Positions 46,063-53,823 of a DNA stretch of 64,000 nt are shown here, piece after piece. Position 1 is the first letter of the stretch. Every line of letters starts with the position of its first letter. The translations under genes were made by a program, and so were the position numbers. Under the pieces are notes generated by a model. That model saw only the letters and a list, made by a program, of their open reading frames with translations. It did not search any database and was not told the origin of the DNA. This stretch comes from Nonomuraea sp. PA05 (GTDB lineage Bacteria > Actinomycetota > Actinomycetes > Streptosporangiales > Streptosporangiaceae), in the NCBI RefSeq assembly GCF_008086045.1, contig NZ_VSEY01000033.1, forward strand, positions 98,979-162,978, read 5' to 3'.

Positions 46063-47828
46063 CAGCGGGCCTCCAGCCTCTGCGCGGCGTCCTGGCGGGC
46101 GCGCTGGTCGTGCTCCCACAGCTCGGCGTACAGGCCCTGGCGGGCGAGCAGGTCCTCGTGCCGTCCCTGTTCGGTGATGCGGCCTTCGTCGAGGACGACG
46201 ATCCGGTCGGCGCCGCGGATCGTGCTCAGCCGGTGTGCGATGACCAGGACGGTACGGTCGCGGGCGACCTCGCTGAGCGCGTCCTGGATGCGGGCCTCGT
46301 TCTCGGGGTCGGCGCTCGCGGTCGCCTCGTCGAGGACGAGGATCGGCCGGTCGGCCAGGATGGCGCGGGCGACGCACACCCGTTGCCGTTCGCCCCCCGA
46401 CAGCTCCGCGTCCTCGCCGGCCACCGAGTCCAGGCCACGTGGCAGTTCGTCGAGCCGGTCGAGAATCCGGGCCTTGGCCGCCGCCGCGCGCACCGCCTCG
46501 TCGCCGGCGTCGGGGCAGGCCAGGCGGATGTTGTCGCGGATGCTCATGCGCAGCAGCGCCGAGTCCTGGAAGACGAAGGCCACATGCCGGTACAACTCGG
46601 CGGGATCGATGTCGCGCAGGTCGACCCCGTGCAGTTCCACGGAGCCTTCCTGCGGGTCGTCGAAGCGGGGCAGCAGCTTGGCCAGCGTGGACTTGCCGGA
46701 CCCCGACGGGCCGACCAGGGCGGTGACCGTGCCCGGTTCCAGATCGAGATCGACGCCGTCGAGCGCGACCGTGTCGCCGTAGGCGAACCGGACGCCGCGC
46801 AGGCGCACCACCGGACCGGGAGCGCCCGGCTCGGGAACGACGGGGTCGGCCGGGATGGGCAGTTCGGGCATGGAGAGCACGTCGCGGATGCCGCGCGCCA
46901 CGCCGAGCGCCGTGACCAGCGGATGGACGGACATCATGACCGTCATCAGGCCCGACGTGGTGACGGTCCCGAAGACCAGGAACGCGATGAAGCTGACCGG
47001 CGGCAACTGGCCGACGGCGGTGAGGAGACCGCCCGCCGCCGCCATGACGGCCAGGACGCTCGGCGGCGACAGCAGGATCTCCGAGATGACCGAGGCCGTC
47101 GTCGTCGCCTTCGCCCAGTCGAGGAAGAAGCGGGCGAAGTTCCGTGACACCTCCTGGAAACGCCGGCCGGCCATGCCGGGCGTGCCGAACGCCTTGACCA
47201 CCCCGATGCCGTTGACGAACTCGACCGCGGCTCCGCTCAGCCTGGTCAGCCACGCCATGAACTCGGGGTACTTCGTTCCCGCGCCGGCCATCGCGCGCTG
47301 GTACATGACCAGCCCCGCGACGAGCGGGACGAGGCTGACCAGCGCCATCCGCCAGTCCACGACGAACAGGTAGCCGATCGCGACGACCATCGGGACCGCG
47401 GCGGCCGTCACCTCCACTACCGAGTGGGCGATGAGCTGGTGCAACGCGGCGACGTCGTCCTCCACCGTCTTCTTCACGACGCCCGAGTTGCGGTCGGTGA
47501 ACCAGCCGAGAGGCAGCCTGCGCAGCTTGCCCAGCAGCTTCCGGCGGATCCGGAAAGACACCCGGATGTCCGCCAGATGCGTCAGCACGCCCGCGCCGAA
47601 GGTGCCCAGCTGTTTGACGGCCAGGGCCACCAGCGCGACGACGATGATCGGCCACACGTCCGTGTCGCCATTGAGCAGGCGCCGGCTGATCTCGACGACG
47701 GCGATCAGGGGCGCCATCCCCGCCAGGGCGCTGATCCCGGTCACGACGGCGCTGCCGATCAGGGTGGCACGGGCGGGGGCCAGTACTGACGGTGTCTCTC
47801 GGGCCGAGGAGGTCGTGGTAGCGGACAT
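46062..47828 (-). CDS. ABC half-transporter (YbtP/IrtA-like)
   Basis: 588 residues. The membrane domain includes LPLGWFTDRNSGVVKKTVED, characteristic of the YbtP/IrtA group, followed by an ATPase with GPSGSGKST, LSGGERQR, LVLDEATAS and IAHRLST. No siderophore-interacting reductase domain is fused, unlike mycobacterial IrtA. It is first in the unit ABC-ABC-methyltransferase, with a good Fur/Zur-type box 44-58 nt upstream of the start. Likely role: uptake of the metal-loaded product. Confidence 0.88.
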   Translation of the reverse strand: MSATTTSSARETPSVLAPARATLIGSAVVTGISALAGMAPLIAVVEISRRLLNGDTDVWPIIVVALVALAVKQLGTFGAGVLTHLADIRVSFRIRRKLLGKLRRLPLGWFTDRNSGVVKKTVEDDVAALHQLIAHSVVEVTAAAVPMVVAIGYLFVVDWRMALVSLVPLVAGLVMYQRAMAGAGTKYPEFMAWLTRLSGAAVEFVNGIGVVKAFGTPGMAGRRFQEVSRNFARFFLDWAKATTTASVISEILLSPPSVLAVMAAAGGLLTAVGQLPPVSFIAFLVFGTVTTSGLMTVMMSVHPLVTALGVARGIRDVLSMPELPIPADPVVPEPGAPGPVVRLRGVRFAYGDTVALDGVDLDLEPGTVTALVGPSGSGKSTLAKLLPRFDDPQEGSVELHGVDLRDIDPAELYRHVAFVFQDSALLRMSIRDNIRLACPDAGDEAVRAAAAKARILDRLDELPRGLDSVAGEDAELSGGERQRVCVARAILADRPILVLDEATASADPENEARIQDALSEVARDRTVLVIAHRLSTIRGADRIVVLDEGRITEQGRHEDLLARQGLYAELWEHDQRARQDAAQRLEAR

Positions 47829-47871
47829 GGGGCCATCCCTTGCAGCGGAAGCCGACGGCGATCGCAGTAAA

Positions 47872-47886
47872 TGATAATCATTGTCA
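47872..47886. promoter_or_regulatory. Fur/Zur-type 7-1-7 box (ABC/methyltransferase unit)
   Basis: TGATAATCATTGTCA has half-sites TGATAAT and ATTGTCA around C, differing at one base from a perfect Fur box; over 19 bp it matches the classical Fur sequence at about 16 positions. It lies upstream of the half-transporter gene starting at 47828. Whether the regulator is Fur or Zur cannot be read from the site. Confidence 0.68.
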
Positions 47887-48048
47887 TGTAATTTCGTAAC
47901 CCATCACTCTGTCGTGCTCAACTACCCGGTCATCCTGAGCGGGTGGCGCCGTCACCGCCGCAGGTCTCGGTATCGTGCTGGTCACCCGGACCGTCGGCTT
48001 CCTCGCCCGCCGCCGCAGCCATGGTTTCCAGCAGGCGCGGCTTCCACC

Positions 48049-48306
48049 CGGACGGGGCGGCGCGTCGTCCGCCGCACCGAGGGGGCCGTGCCGCTGCACC
48101 GTGACCCGGACGCCGAGCGCATCCGGGAGCTGATCGGCCGGTTCGCCGCGGCCGCGCAGGAGGTGGAGCCCACGCTGCCCAGGTTCGCCTTGGACGAGGG
48201 CGAGATTCTGGTACTGGACAACTACCGCTGCTGGCACGGCCGTGACGGGCACAGCGGGGAGCGTCTCGTCCGGATCCTGACCGTGCGTAGCGCCGATGCC
48301 CGCTGA
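48049..48306 (+). pseudogene. C-terminal fragment of a TauD/TfdA-type dioxygenase
   Basis: Reads VVRRTEGAVPLHRDPDAERI and FALDEGEILVLDNYRCWHGR, then ERLVRILTVRS. The WHGRD region carries the last metal-binding His and the 2-oxoglutarate Arg region of the TauD family. The N-terminal two thirds, with the HxD pair, are missing; upstream sequence in this frame is not coding-like. The remnant sits between two minus-strand units of locus 2 and may be an ancestral hydroxylase of the pathway. Confidence 0.65.
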
Positions 48307-48333
48307 CGTGCGCCTCGGCTCGCGTGCCCGCAG

Positions 48334-49044
48334 CTACTTGATCGCGATGAATCCCTCGAAGGCGAGATATTTCAGGATCGTTCCGTAGCTGGCGAAGCCG
48401 GCCTCCCTGAGGCCGGAGAGGTTGTCGTTGGTGGAGCCCGGCTGCAGCACGCCGAGCAGGCTCTCCTTCTTGTTGAGGATCTCTTCCGGGGTCAGTCCGG
48501 CGTTGCGCTTGAAGCGGTAGTGCAGCGTCGTGATCAGGTCCTCAAGCTGGGCGCCAGGCGCCAGGACCTTGTCGAACATGAAGAAGGCCCCGCCGGGACG
48601 GAGCGCCTGGCAAATCCGGTGCAGCACCTGCCGCCGATGCCCCGGCGGCAGGAAGTGCATGGTCAGGTACGCCACCACGAAGTCGCACTGCTGAAAGCCG
48701 ATTGCGGTGAGGTCGCCCTCTACGACCTCGACGTTGTCGAGATCGGCGCAGCGCTCGCGGGCGGCCTTGACCATTGCGGCCTCACGGTCGACCCCGATCC
48801 AGTGAGTGGCGCTGTTGGCCGGGCCGTGGGAGGCCAGGCGGTGCAGGAGTTGGCCGGTGGCCGAGCCGAGTTCATAGCCGACGCGCGGCTGGTCGCGGCC
48901 GAGGAAGCAGGTGGACAGGTCGCAGACGAGGTCGTGCCCGGCGTCGTAGAGCGGCACGGAGTGGCGGGCGTGATCGACGAACACCGCGGGGACGTCGCCG
49001 GAGAAGACCCACGATCCGGGTGAGGTGACGGGAAGGGAGGCCAC
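48334..49044 (-). CDS. CmoA-like SAM-dependent methyltransferase
   Basis: 236 residues from GTG 49044. The motif I region is degenerate, VGYELGSATGQLLHRLASH; motif IV is FVVAYLTMHFLPPGHRRQVL. The C-terminal half LHYRFKRNAGLTPEEILNKK followed by ESLLGVLQPGSTNDNL and AGFASYGTILKYLAFEGF closely follows CmoA, the carboxy-SAM synthase of tRNA modification. CmoA normally pairs with CmoB, absent here, so a role in tailoring is more likely. Its start is 6 nt after the preceding methyltransferase stop. Confidence 0.8.
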   Translation of the reverse strand: MASLPVTSPGSWVFSGDVPAVFVDHARHSVPLYDAGHDLVCDLSTCFLGRDQPRVGYELGSATGQLLHRLASHGPANSATHWIGVDREAAMVKAARERCADLDNVEVVEGDLTAIGFQQCDFVVAYLTMHFLPPGHRRQVLHRICQALRPGGAFFMFDKVLAPGAQLEDLITTLHYRFKRNAGLTPEEILNKKESLLGVLQPGSTNDNLSGLREAGFASYGTILKYLAFEGFIAIK

Positions 49045-49050
49045 GGCGGA

Positions 49051-49794
49051 TCACGCTTTCCGGTACGCCGAGATGTTGCGGGTCGAGGAGGCCGTGAAAG
49101 GCGCCTTGTCCCAGCTCGACCAGCGTTCGTGCAACCGCATGCCGGCGACGCGGGCCATCAGGTCGAGCTCGGACGGCCAGACGTAGCGGACCGCGCCGGG
49201 ACGCAGCTGGATGCCCTCCCTCTCGCTCAGCCTGATGTGGCAGGTGCGCATCTCCTGGGTCACGTGGTCGGCGGTCGAGACGAACAGCGAGACCGCGTCG
49301 GGCTTGACGTTGGAGGCCCAGGCCCTGCCGTTCTCCAGGACGCCGCTGGCCGGCGCCATCAGCTCGACGACGAAGAAGCCGCCAGGTGCCAGGTGCGCGG
49401 CGACGTTCTCGAAGCACTGCACCTGCGCCTCCTGCGTGGTGAGCGCCGACAGCGCGAAACGGGAGATGAAGGCCAGGCCGAACTCGCCGTCGACCTTCAC
49501 GTCGGCGAAGTCGCCTTCCACGACCTGGATCTCGTCGCCACGCGGTTTGGCGCGCAGCTGTTCGAGCATCCAGGGGGAGTTGTCCACGCCGGTCACGGCC
49601 AGCTCGCGGTCGAGCAGCGGGAGGGCGAGCCGGCCGGTGCCGATGCCGAGCTCCAGCACGGCCCGCCCGGCGGCCAGCCCGGCCAGGTAGTCGGCCGCGT
49701 CCTGGGTGTCGGGCTGGTCGCCGAACTCCGCCTCCCAGCGGGCCGACCATTCCGGTCCGTAGGCGACGGCATTGAGGGCGTCGGCGTCTTTCAT
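49051..49794 (-). CDS. class I SAM-dependent methyltransferase
   Basis: 247 residues from ATG 49794, chosen because AAGGA is about 10 nt upstream; two earlier ATG codons overlap that site. SAM motif I VLELGIGTGRLALPLLDREL, acidic VTGVDNSPWMLEQLRAKP, motif IV LAFISRFALSALTTQEAQVQ. It begins 14 nt after the YcaO stop in an operon with the YcaO and CmoA-like genes. It could methylate the modified peptide, for example an N-terminal amine, as in other azole peptides. That assignment is inferred. Confidence 0.87.
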   Translation of the reverse strand: MKDADALNAVAYGPEWSARWEAEFGDQPDTQDAADYLAGLAAGRAVLELGIGTGRLALPLLDRELAVTGVDNSPWMLEQLRAKPRGDEIQVVEGDFADVKVDGEFGLAFISRFALSALTTQEAQVQCFENVAAHLAPGGFFVVELMAPASGVLENGRAWASNVKPDAVSLFVSTADHVTQEMRTCHIRLSEREGIQLRPGAVRYVWPSELDLMARVAGMRLHERWSSWDKAPFTASSTRNISAYRKA

Positions 49795-49808
49795 CGTCGG
49801 CATTCCTT

Positions 49809-51968
49809 TCACGCGTGGGGGAGAGGGAAGACGTTCAGCTCTGTCCTGGCGGGCCAGCCGAGCTTGACCGCGGCGTTACGCAGCCGGTCCGCGCCGAGGT
49901 AGGGGAAGGCGGCGGCGAAGTTGCCGGCCAGCCCGGGAACGAGCGTTCTGGTGACGTGTAGCCCGGTCGCGGCGACGTCCGGGGTGGTGAGGTCGACGGC
50001 GATTACCTCGTAGCCGGCCTGCTCGACCCGCTGCCGGTAAGTGCTCAGGGAGCGGTCGGGCATCGTGGACACGGACGAAGCCGGGATGGTGATTCCGGAG
50101 TCCAGCCAGCTTCGCACCCGCTCGACGGCGCGGGGGTCGAGGTTGACCTGCATCTGGCATTCCAGGTCGCCGACGTCCCTGAAATCGGGGCGGAAGCTGT
50201 CGAGGTAGGCGCGGTCGGCCCGCCACTCGTGCATGAAGTGCCGCGTCTTGCGTCCGGCCCGGACGGCCTCCCAGTACAGGCCGTCCGGATTCTGCAGGTC
50301 GCGTGCGATCTCCTGGAGTGTCAATGCTTCGGCCCAGGCCTTTTCCGCCGCGAGCTCGACGGTGTCGCGGCAGCCGAAGCCGATCGTCAGGATCTGGTCG
50401 CTGGTGTGCTCGACGACACCGGCGACCACGGGGACGTCGAACTCGTTGGCCAGCTGAATCAGCCACGCGCGCTGACAGGGGGTGCCGTCGAAGAGCGCGG
50501 CCAGGCGCGGCGTCGGTTCCAGGGACGGCAGGGCGGGCAGATGGGCCCACCAGACCATGGTGGCGTCCCGCTCGATCACCTCTTCGAGCCCGGACCGTAC
50601 AGCGTCGTCGAAGGATTCCCCAGCCGCCACACCCGAGTAGTACAGGGGGTTCGTGACGGGCTCATGGTAGTAGGGCCCGACGTAGTAGTTGCAGTAGGCC
50701 AGGCTGGCGGGCACCCAGACCGGCCGGTCATGGGTAAGGGAACGGCCCGCGATCCAATGCACCGGCAGGTCGCCGTCGAAGCGAACGAAGGGGAACCCGT
50801 CCGCCGCGTACTGAGCTTCGGAGAACAGGACGATCGACTCGGGTGCGAGGGCGTTCTCGCCGGCCTGCCGCAGCTTGGCGTAGGACGCCTTGCGTAACAG
50901 CTCCGGCTGGATCCAGTTGGCGCAATAGCGTTCCACGCTCTCCCCGATCGCCGCCGCCCGCGCCCCGGCCACGTCGCCGAAGGTGCTGGCCCCGCACAGG
51001 ACGTTGGTGGCCCAGGGGAAACGCCGGTTCATATCGGCGACGTCGGCCTGCACGGTGGTCAGGGCTCGCGGGATCGACGCGTCGTGCTCGATGGCCCTGG
51101 TGGCCGCCACGATGCCGATGCGGTCGTCGAGTAGCAGGTCCGCACCCGTGATCCGGTGGTTGATCACCTCCGGGTACGAGCTTCGCGGCAGAGGGAGGAA
51201 CGGATGGAGCCGGATGCCCGGACCCGCGGGGTCCACCTCGACCTCGTTGCCGGCCAGGGCGCAGGGCTCGCCGGCCAGCCAGCGGCGCAGCTCGACCAGG
51301 AACATCGACACGAGATAGGTCAGCACGTCCGGGGGAGGCGGGCGCAGGCCGCCGGTCAGCGAGGGATGGAGGAGCGCGTCGGCGAGGTCCGGCCGCTGCG
51401 TCACGCAGGCCCGGCGGGTCAGCAGGTCCCGGTACGGGGCGGTTCGGCCGGGCTCGATGGCGGGGCCGAAGTAGCACTTGCCCTGGTCCAGGAAGAAGCA
51501 GGTCCACGGTCCGGTGTGCTGGTCGTCCACGCGTAACAGCAGCTCGGGGTCGAATCGCGTGGTCAGCAGCGCCAGGGGCCGGTCGAGCGGCACATCGCCG
51601 CCGATGGGGTGCGTCTGCTCAGCAGGCGCGGCGAGCCTCGTGACGATGGGATGTAAGTCAGCATCGGCGAGGAGCACGGGCGCCTGCGGGGTTTCGACGA
51701 GGGAGCCGGTCGAGACGAGCAGGCCGGTCAGTTCCGGCCACGGCGGCGACGCGCCGGGTGGCGTCGCGGCGAGGTCTTCCAGGGCGCGGACGACGTCCGC
51801 CGCAGGCCGCTCGATCTCGAACATCCGGCCGTCCGGTGTGATGAGCACTGTTGCGTCCTCGCCCAGAGGACGTACGTCCACGTTGACTCTCGGAATGTGC
51901 TTCAAGATCGCATCCTTGTCGCGTCGGGGGCCGTGGGGCCGGATGTGTGCCGGCCCCACGGGTTTCAC
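49809..51968 (-). CDS. YcaO cyclodehydratase fused to E1-like leader-binding domain (locus 2)
   Basis: About 719 residues from GTG 51968 (GGAG 9 nt upstream, inside the end of the precursor gene). N-terminal leader-binding/E1-like region (ATVLITPDGRMFEIERPAAD, GPAIEPGRTAPYRDLLTRRA). YcaO domain with IGESVERYCAN and LEEVIERDATMVWWAH. The C-terminal block DLTTPDVAATGLHVTRTLVP is nearly identical in pattern to locus 1 (DLTTPDVRATGLRVVRVVVP), and the end is FPLPHA. Same predicted reaction: ATP-dependent cyclisation of Ser, Thr or Cys in the peptide. The two enzymes are paralogues. Confidence 0.92.
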   Translation of the reverse strand: MKPVGPAHIRPHGPRRDKDAILKHIPRVNVDVRPLGEDATVLITPDGRMFEIERPAADVVRALEDLAATPPGASPPWPELTGLLVSTGSLVETPQAPVLLADADLHPIVTRLAAPAEQTHPIGGDVPLDRPLALLTTRFDPELLLRVDDQHTGPWTCFFLDQGKCYFGPAIEPGRTAPYRDLLTRRACVTQRPDLADALLHPSLTGGLRPPPPDVLTYLVSMFLVELRRWLAGEPCALAGNEVEVDPAGPGIRLHPFLPLPRSSYPEVINHRITGADLLLDDRIGIVAATRAIEHDASIPRALTTVQADVADMNRRFPWATNVLCGASTFGDVAGARAAAIGESVERYCANWIQPELLRKASYAKLRQAGENALAPESIVLFSEAQYAADGFPFVRFDGDLPVHWIAGRSLTHDRPVWVPASLAYCNYYVGPYYHEPVTNPLYYSGVAAGESFDDAVRSGLEEVIERDATMVWWAHLPALPSLEPTPRLAALFDGTPCQRAWLIQLANEFDVPVVAGVVEHTSDQILTIGFGCRDTVELAAEKAWAEALTLQEIARDLQNPDGLYWEAVRAGRKTRHFMHEWRADRAYLDSFRPDFRDVGDLECQMQVNLDPRAVERVRSWLDSGITIPASSVSTMPDRSLSTYRQRVEQAGYEVIAVDLTTPDVAATGLHVTRTLVPGLAGNFAAAFPYLGADRLRNAAVKLGWPARTELNVFPLPHA

Positions 51969-51973
51969 CTCGA

Positions 51974-52063
51974 TCAGCTCCAGCGGAAGGCGCGGAAGCC
52001 CGTGCTGTGGTTGTGCGGCGCGACGGTGTCGCGGCGCCGTTCGGTGCTGATTTCGCGGATCAT
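51974..52063 (-). CDS. candidate RiPP precursor peptide, locus 2
   Basis: 29-residue peptide with AAGGAGGT 8 nt before ATG 52063. N-terminal part MIREISTERRRD, core-like part TVAPHNHSTGFRAFRWS. It has no Cys, so any azolines must come from Ser or Thr (oxazolines). Two His and several Arg residues are present. It ends 5 nt before the YcaO start, and the YcaO ribosome binding site lies in its last codons. It shares TV-x4-H-[TS]-x4-AF-x-W with the locus 1 peptide. Very small genes like this are easily missed, so the call relies on the ribosome binding site, position and shared motif. Confidence 0.68.
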   Translation of the reverse strand: MIREISTERRRDTVAPHNHSTGFRAFRWS

Positions 52064-52089
52064 GCGCTGACCTCCTTTCCTGTGGGTGG

Positions 52090-53823
52090 TTACTGCAGCT
52101 GGTGGCGGACCAGCCGGGCGTAGGTGCCACCGGCTGCCACCAGCTCCGCGTGCGTGCCGATCTCGGCGACCCTGCCGTGATCGAGCACGATCAAGCGGTC
52201 GGCGGTGCGGATCGTGGAGAGCCGGTGGGCCACCAGCAGGGTGGTCCGGCCGGCGCGGACCCGGGCCATGGCCAGACCCAGCAGCCGCTCGCTCTCCGCG
52301 TCCACGTTGGAGACGGGCTCGTCGAGGATGAGGATGGGCGCGTCGCGCAGCAGCGCGCGGGCGATGGCGATGCGCTGCCGCTGGCCCCCCGAGACCCGTG
52401 CGCCCCATTCGCCGACGACGGTGTCGTAGCCGTCGGGCAGCTCCTCGACGATGAAGTCGTGGGCCAGCGCGGCCTTGGCGGCAGTCTCGATCTCCTCCTG
52501 GCTCGCGCCGGGCCTGCCCAGCGCGATGTTCTCGGCGGCCGTCCGGTTGAGCAGGTAGATCTCCTGCGGCACTACGGAGATCAGCCTGCGCAACTCCTGG
52601 TCGGACAGGTCGCGCGGGTCGTGACCGGCGATTCGCACCGAGCCCGATTCGGGGTCCCAGAAGCGCAGCAGCAGGTTGGTGATCGTCGACTTGCCCGCGC
52701 CGGAGTGTCCCACGAGCGCCACCGTCTCTCCCGCGGAGATGTCGAAGGTGACGCCGGAAACGGCCGGCGGCAGGCTGGGGCCGTACCGGAAGGAGACGTC
52801 GCGGAAGGAGACATCGAGCGCCTGCGGCAGGGCGGGCAGCGGCGGCGGAGCGGCCGGCTCGGGGGCCATGGCGGGCGCGTCGACGACCGCGAAGATCCGC
52901 TCGCCCGCTGCGGCGACAACGCCGAGCTCACGGGCGGCGTCGCTGAGCTTGGTGACGGGTGCCAGCGCGGCGGCGGCCAGCACGACTGCGGTCGGGAAGA
53001 GCACCACCGGCATGCCCCCGGTGGCGACCATGACGGCCGAGCCGGCGAGCACGCCGACGACTCCCAGCCCGATCAGCAGGTCGGTCACGGCGCGTTCGAC
53101 GCCGACCCGGCTGCCGTGGGCCAGCTGCGCCTCGTGCAGGTCTTGGCCGTGCTCGCCGAGCCGGGTCAGGAAACGCTCCTCCTGGCCGAACGTGGCGATC
53201 TCGCGCAGCCCCTGCACGCCGTCCACGGCGGTGGCGTTGAGCCTGCCGAGGTGCAGCCGCCACGCGCGGCCCTGGACGGTCGCCCGCTTGCGCAGCCAGG
53301 CGGGAACGAACGCCACCAGGACGGCGATCGGCAGGATGACGAGGGCGAGCACCGGATGGATGAACCACAGGGCCGCCACCGACCCGGTCGGCACCACGAC
53401 CGCCACGCACAGCGGGCTCAGCGTGTGCGCGAAGAACACCTCCAGCCGTTCGACGTCGTCCATGACCGTGGAGGCCAGGTCGCCGGAGCGGTGCCCCTTG
53501 GGGTGCGCGGGCGCGATCCGCTCGAAGCCCGCGTAGAGCCGCTCCCGGATGTCGACCAGGATCCGGAAGGCCATGTCGTGGGCGATGTGCGACTCCACGA
53601 AGGCCAGCACCGCGCGGGGGATCACCAGGCAGGCCAGCACGATCAGCCCGGGGCGCAGCTCGGCCACGCCCGCGCCGGTGATCGCGGTGCCGGCCACCCA
53701 GGCGCCGACCGCGGCGATCGCCACGGTGAGGGCCTGGTCGAGCACGCCGCTGCCGATGGCGCCGGTCAGGTGCAACCGGTAGGGCCGCACGACGGCCAGC
53801 AGGGGGCGGAGACCGGAGATCAT
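52090..53823 (-). CDS. ABC half-transporter (CydDC/YbtPQ-like), second subunit, locus 2
   Basis: 577 residues. Membrane domain of six helices (GAWVAGTAITGAGVAELRPG early), ATPase with GHSGAGKST, VSGGQRQR, ILILDEPVSNVDAES and VAHRLST. Its start overlaps the partner stop by 4 nt. It closely parallels the protein at 19189-20973, including the DEA/DEP-VSNLD/NVDAESE stretch, so this transporter pair is shared by both YcaO loci. The precursor gene follows 26 nt downstream and could be cotranscribed. Confidence 0.88.
   Translation of the reverse strand: MISGLRPLLAVVRPYRLHLTGAIGSGVLDQALTVAIAAVGAWVAGTAITGAGVAELRPGLIVLACLVIPRAVLAFVESHIAHDMAFRILVDIRERLYAGFERIAPAHPKGHRSGDLASTVMDDVERLEVFFAHTLSPLCVAVVVPTGSVAALWFIHPVLALVILPIAVLVAFVPAWLRKRATVQGRAWRLHLGRLNATAVDGVQGLREIATFGQEERFLTRLGEHGQDLHEAQLAHGSRVGVERAVTDLLIGLGVVGVLAGSAVMVATGGMPVVLFPTAVVLAAAALAPVTKLSDAARELGVVAAAGERIFAVVDAPAMAPEPAAPPPLPALPQALDVSFRDVSFRYGPSLPPAVSGVTFDISAGETVALVGHSGAGKSTITNLLLRFWDPESGSVRIAGHDPRDLSDQELRRLISVVPQEIYLLNRTAAENIALGRPGASQEEIETAAKAALAHDFIVEELPDGYDTVVGEWGARVSGGQRQRIAIARALLRDAPILILDEPVSNVDAESERLLGLAMARVRAGRTTLLVAHRLSTIRTADRLIVLDHGRVAEIGTHAELVAAGGTYARLVRHQLQ

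Noticed and set aside
47872..47886. IdeR/DmdR iron box
   Set aside because: The IdeR consensus TTAGGTTAGGCTAACCTAA is not matched; the site follows the Fur/Zur 7-1-7 pattern.
48334..49044. True CmoA for tRNA wobble modification
   Set aside because: No CmoB is present and the gene sits in a tailoring operon; only family resemblance is claimed.
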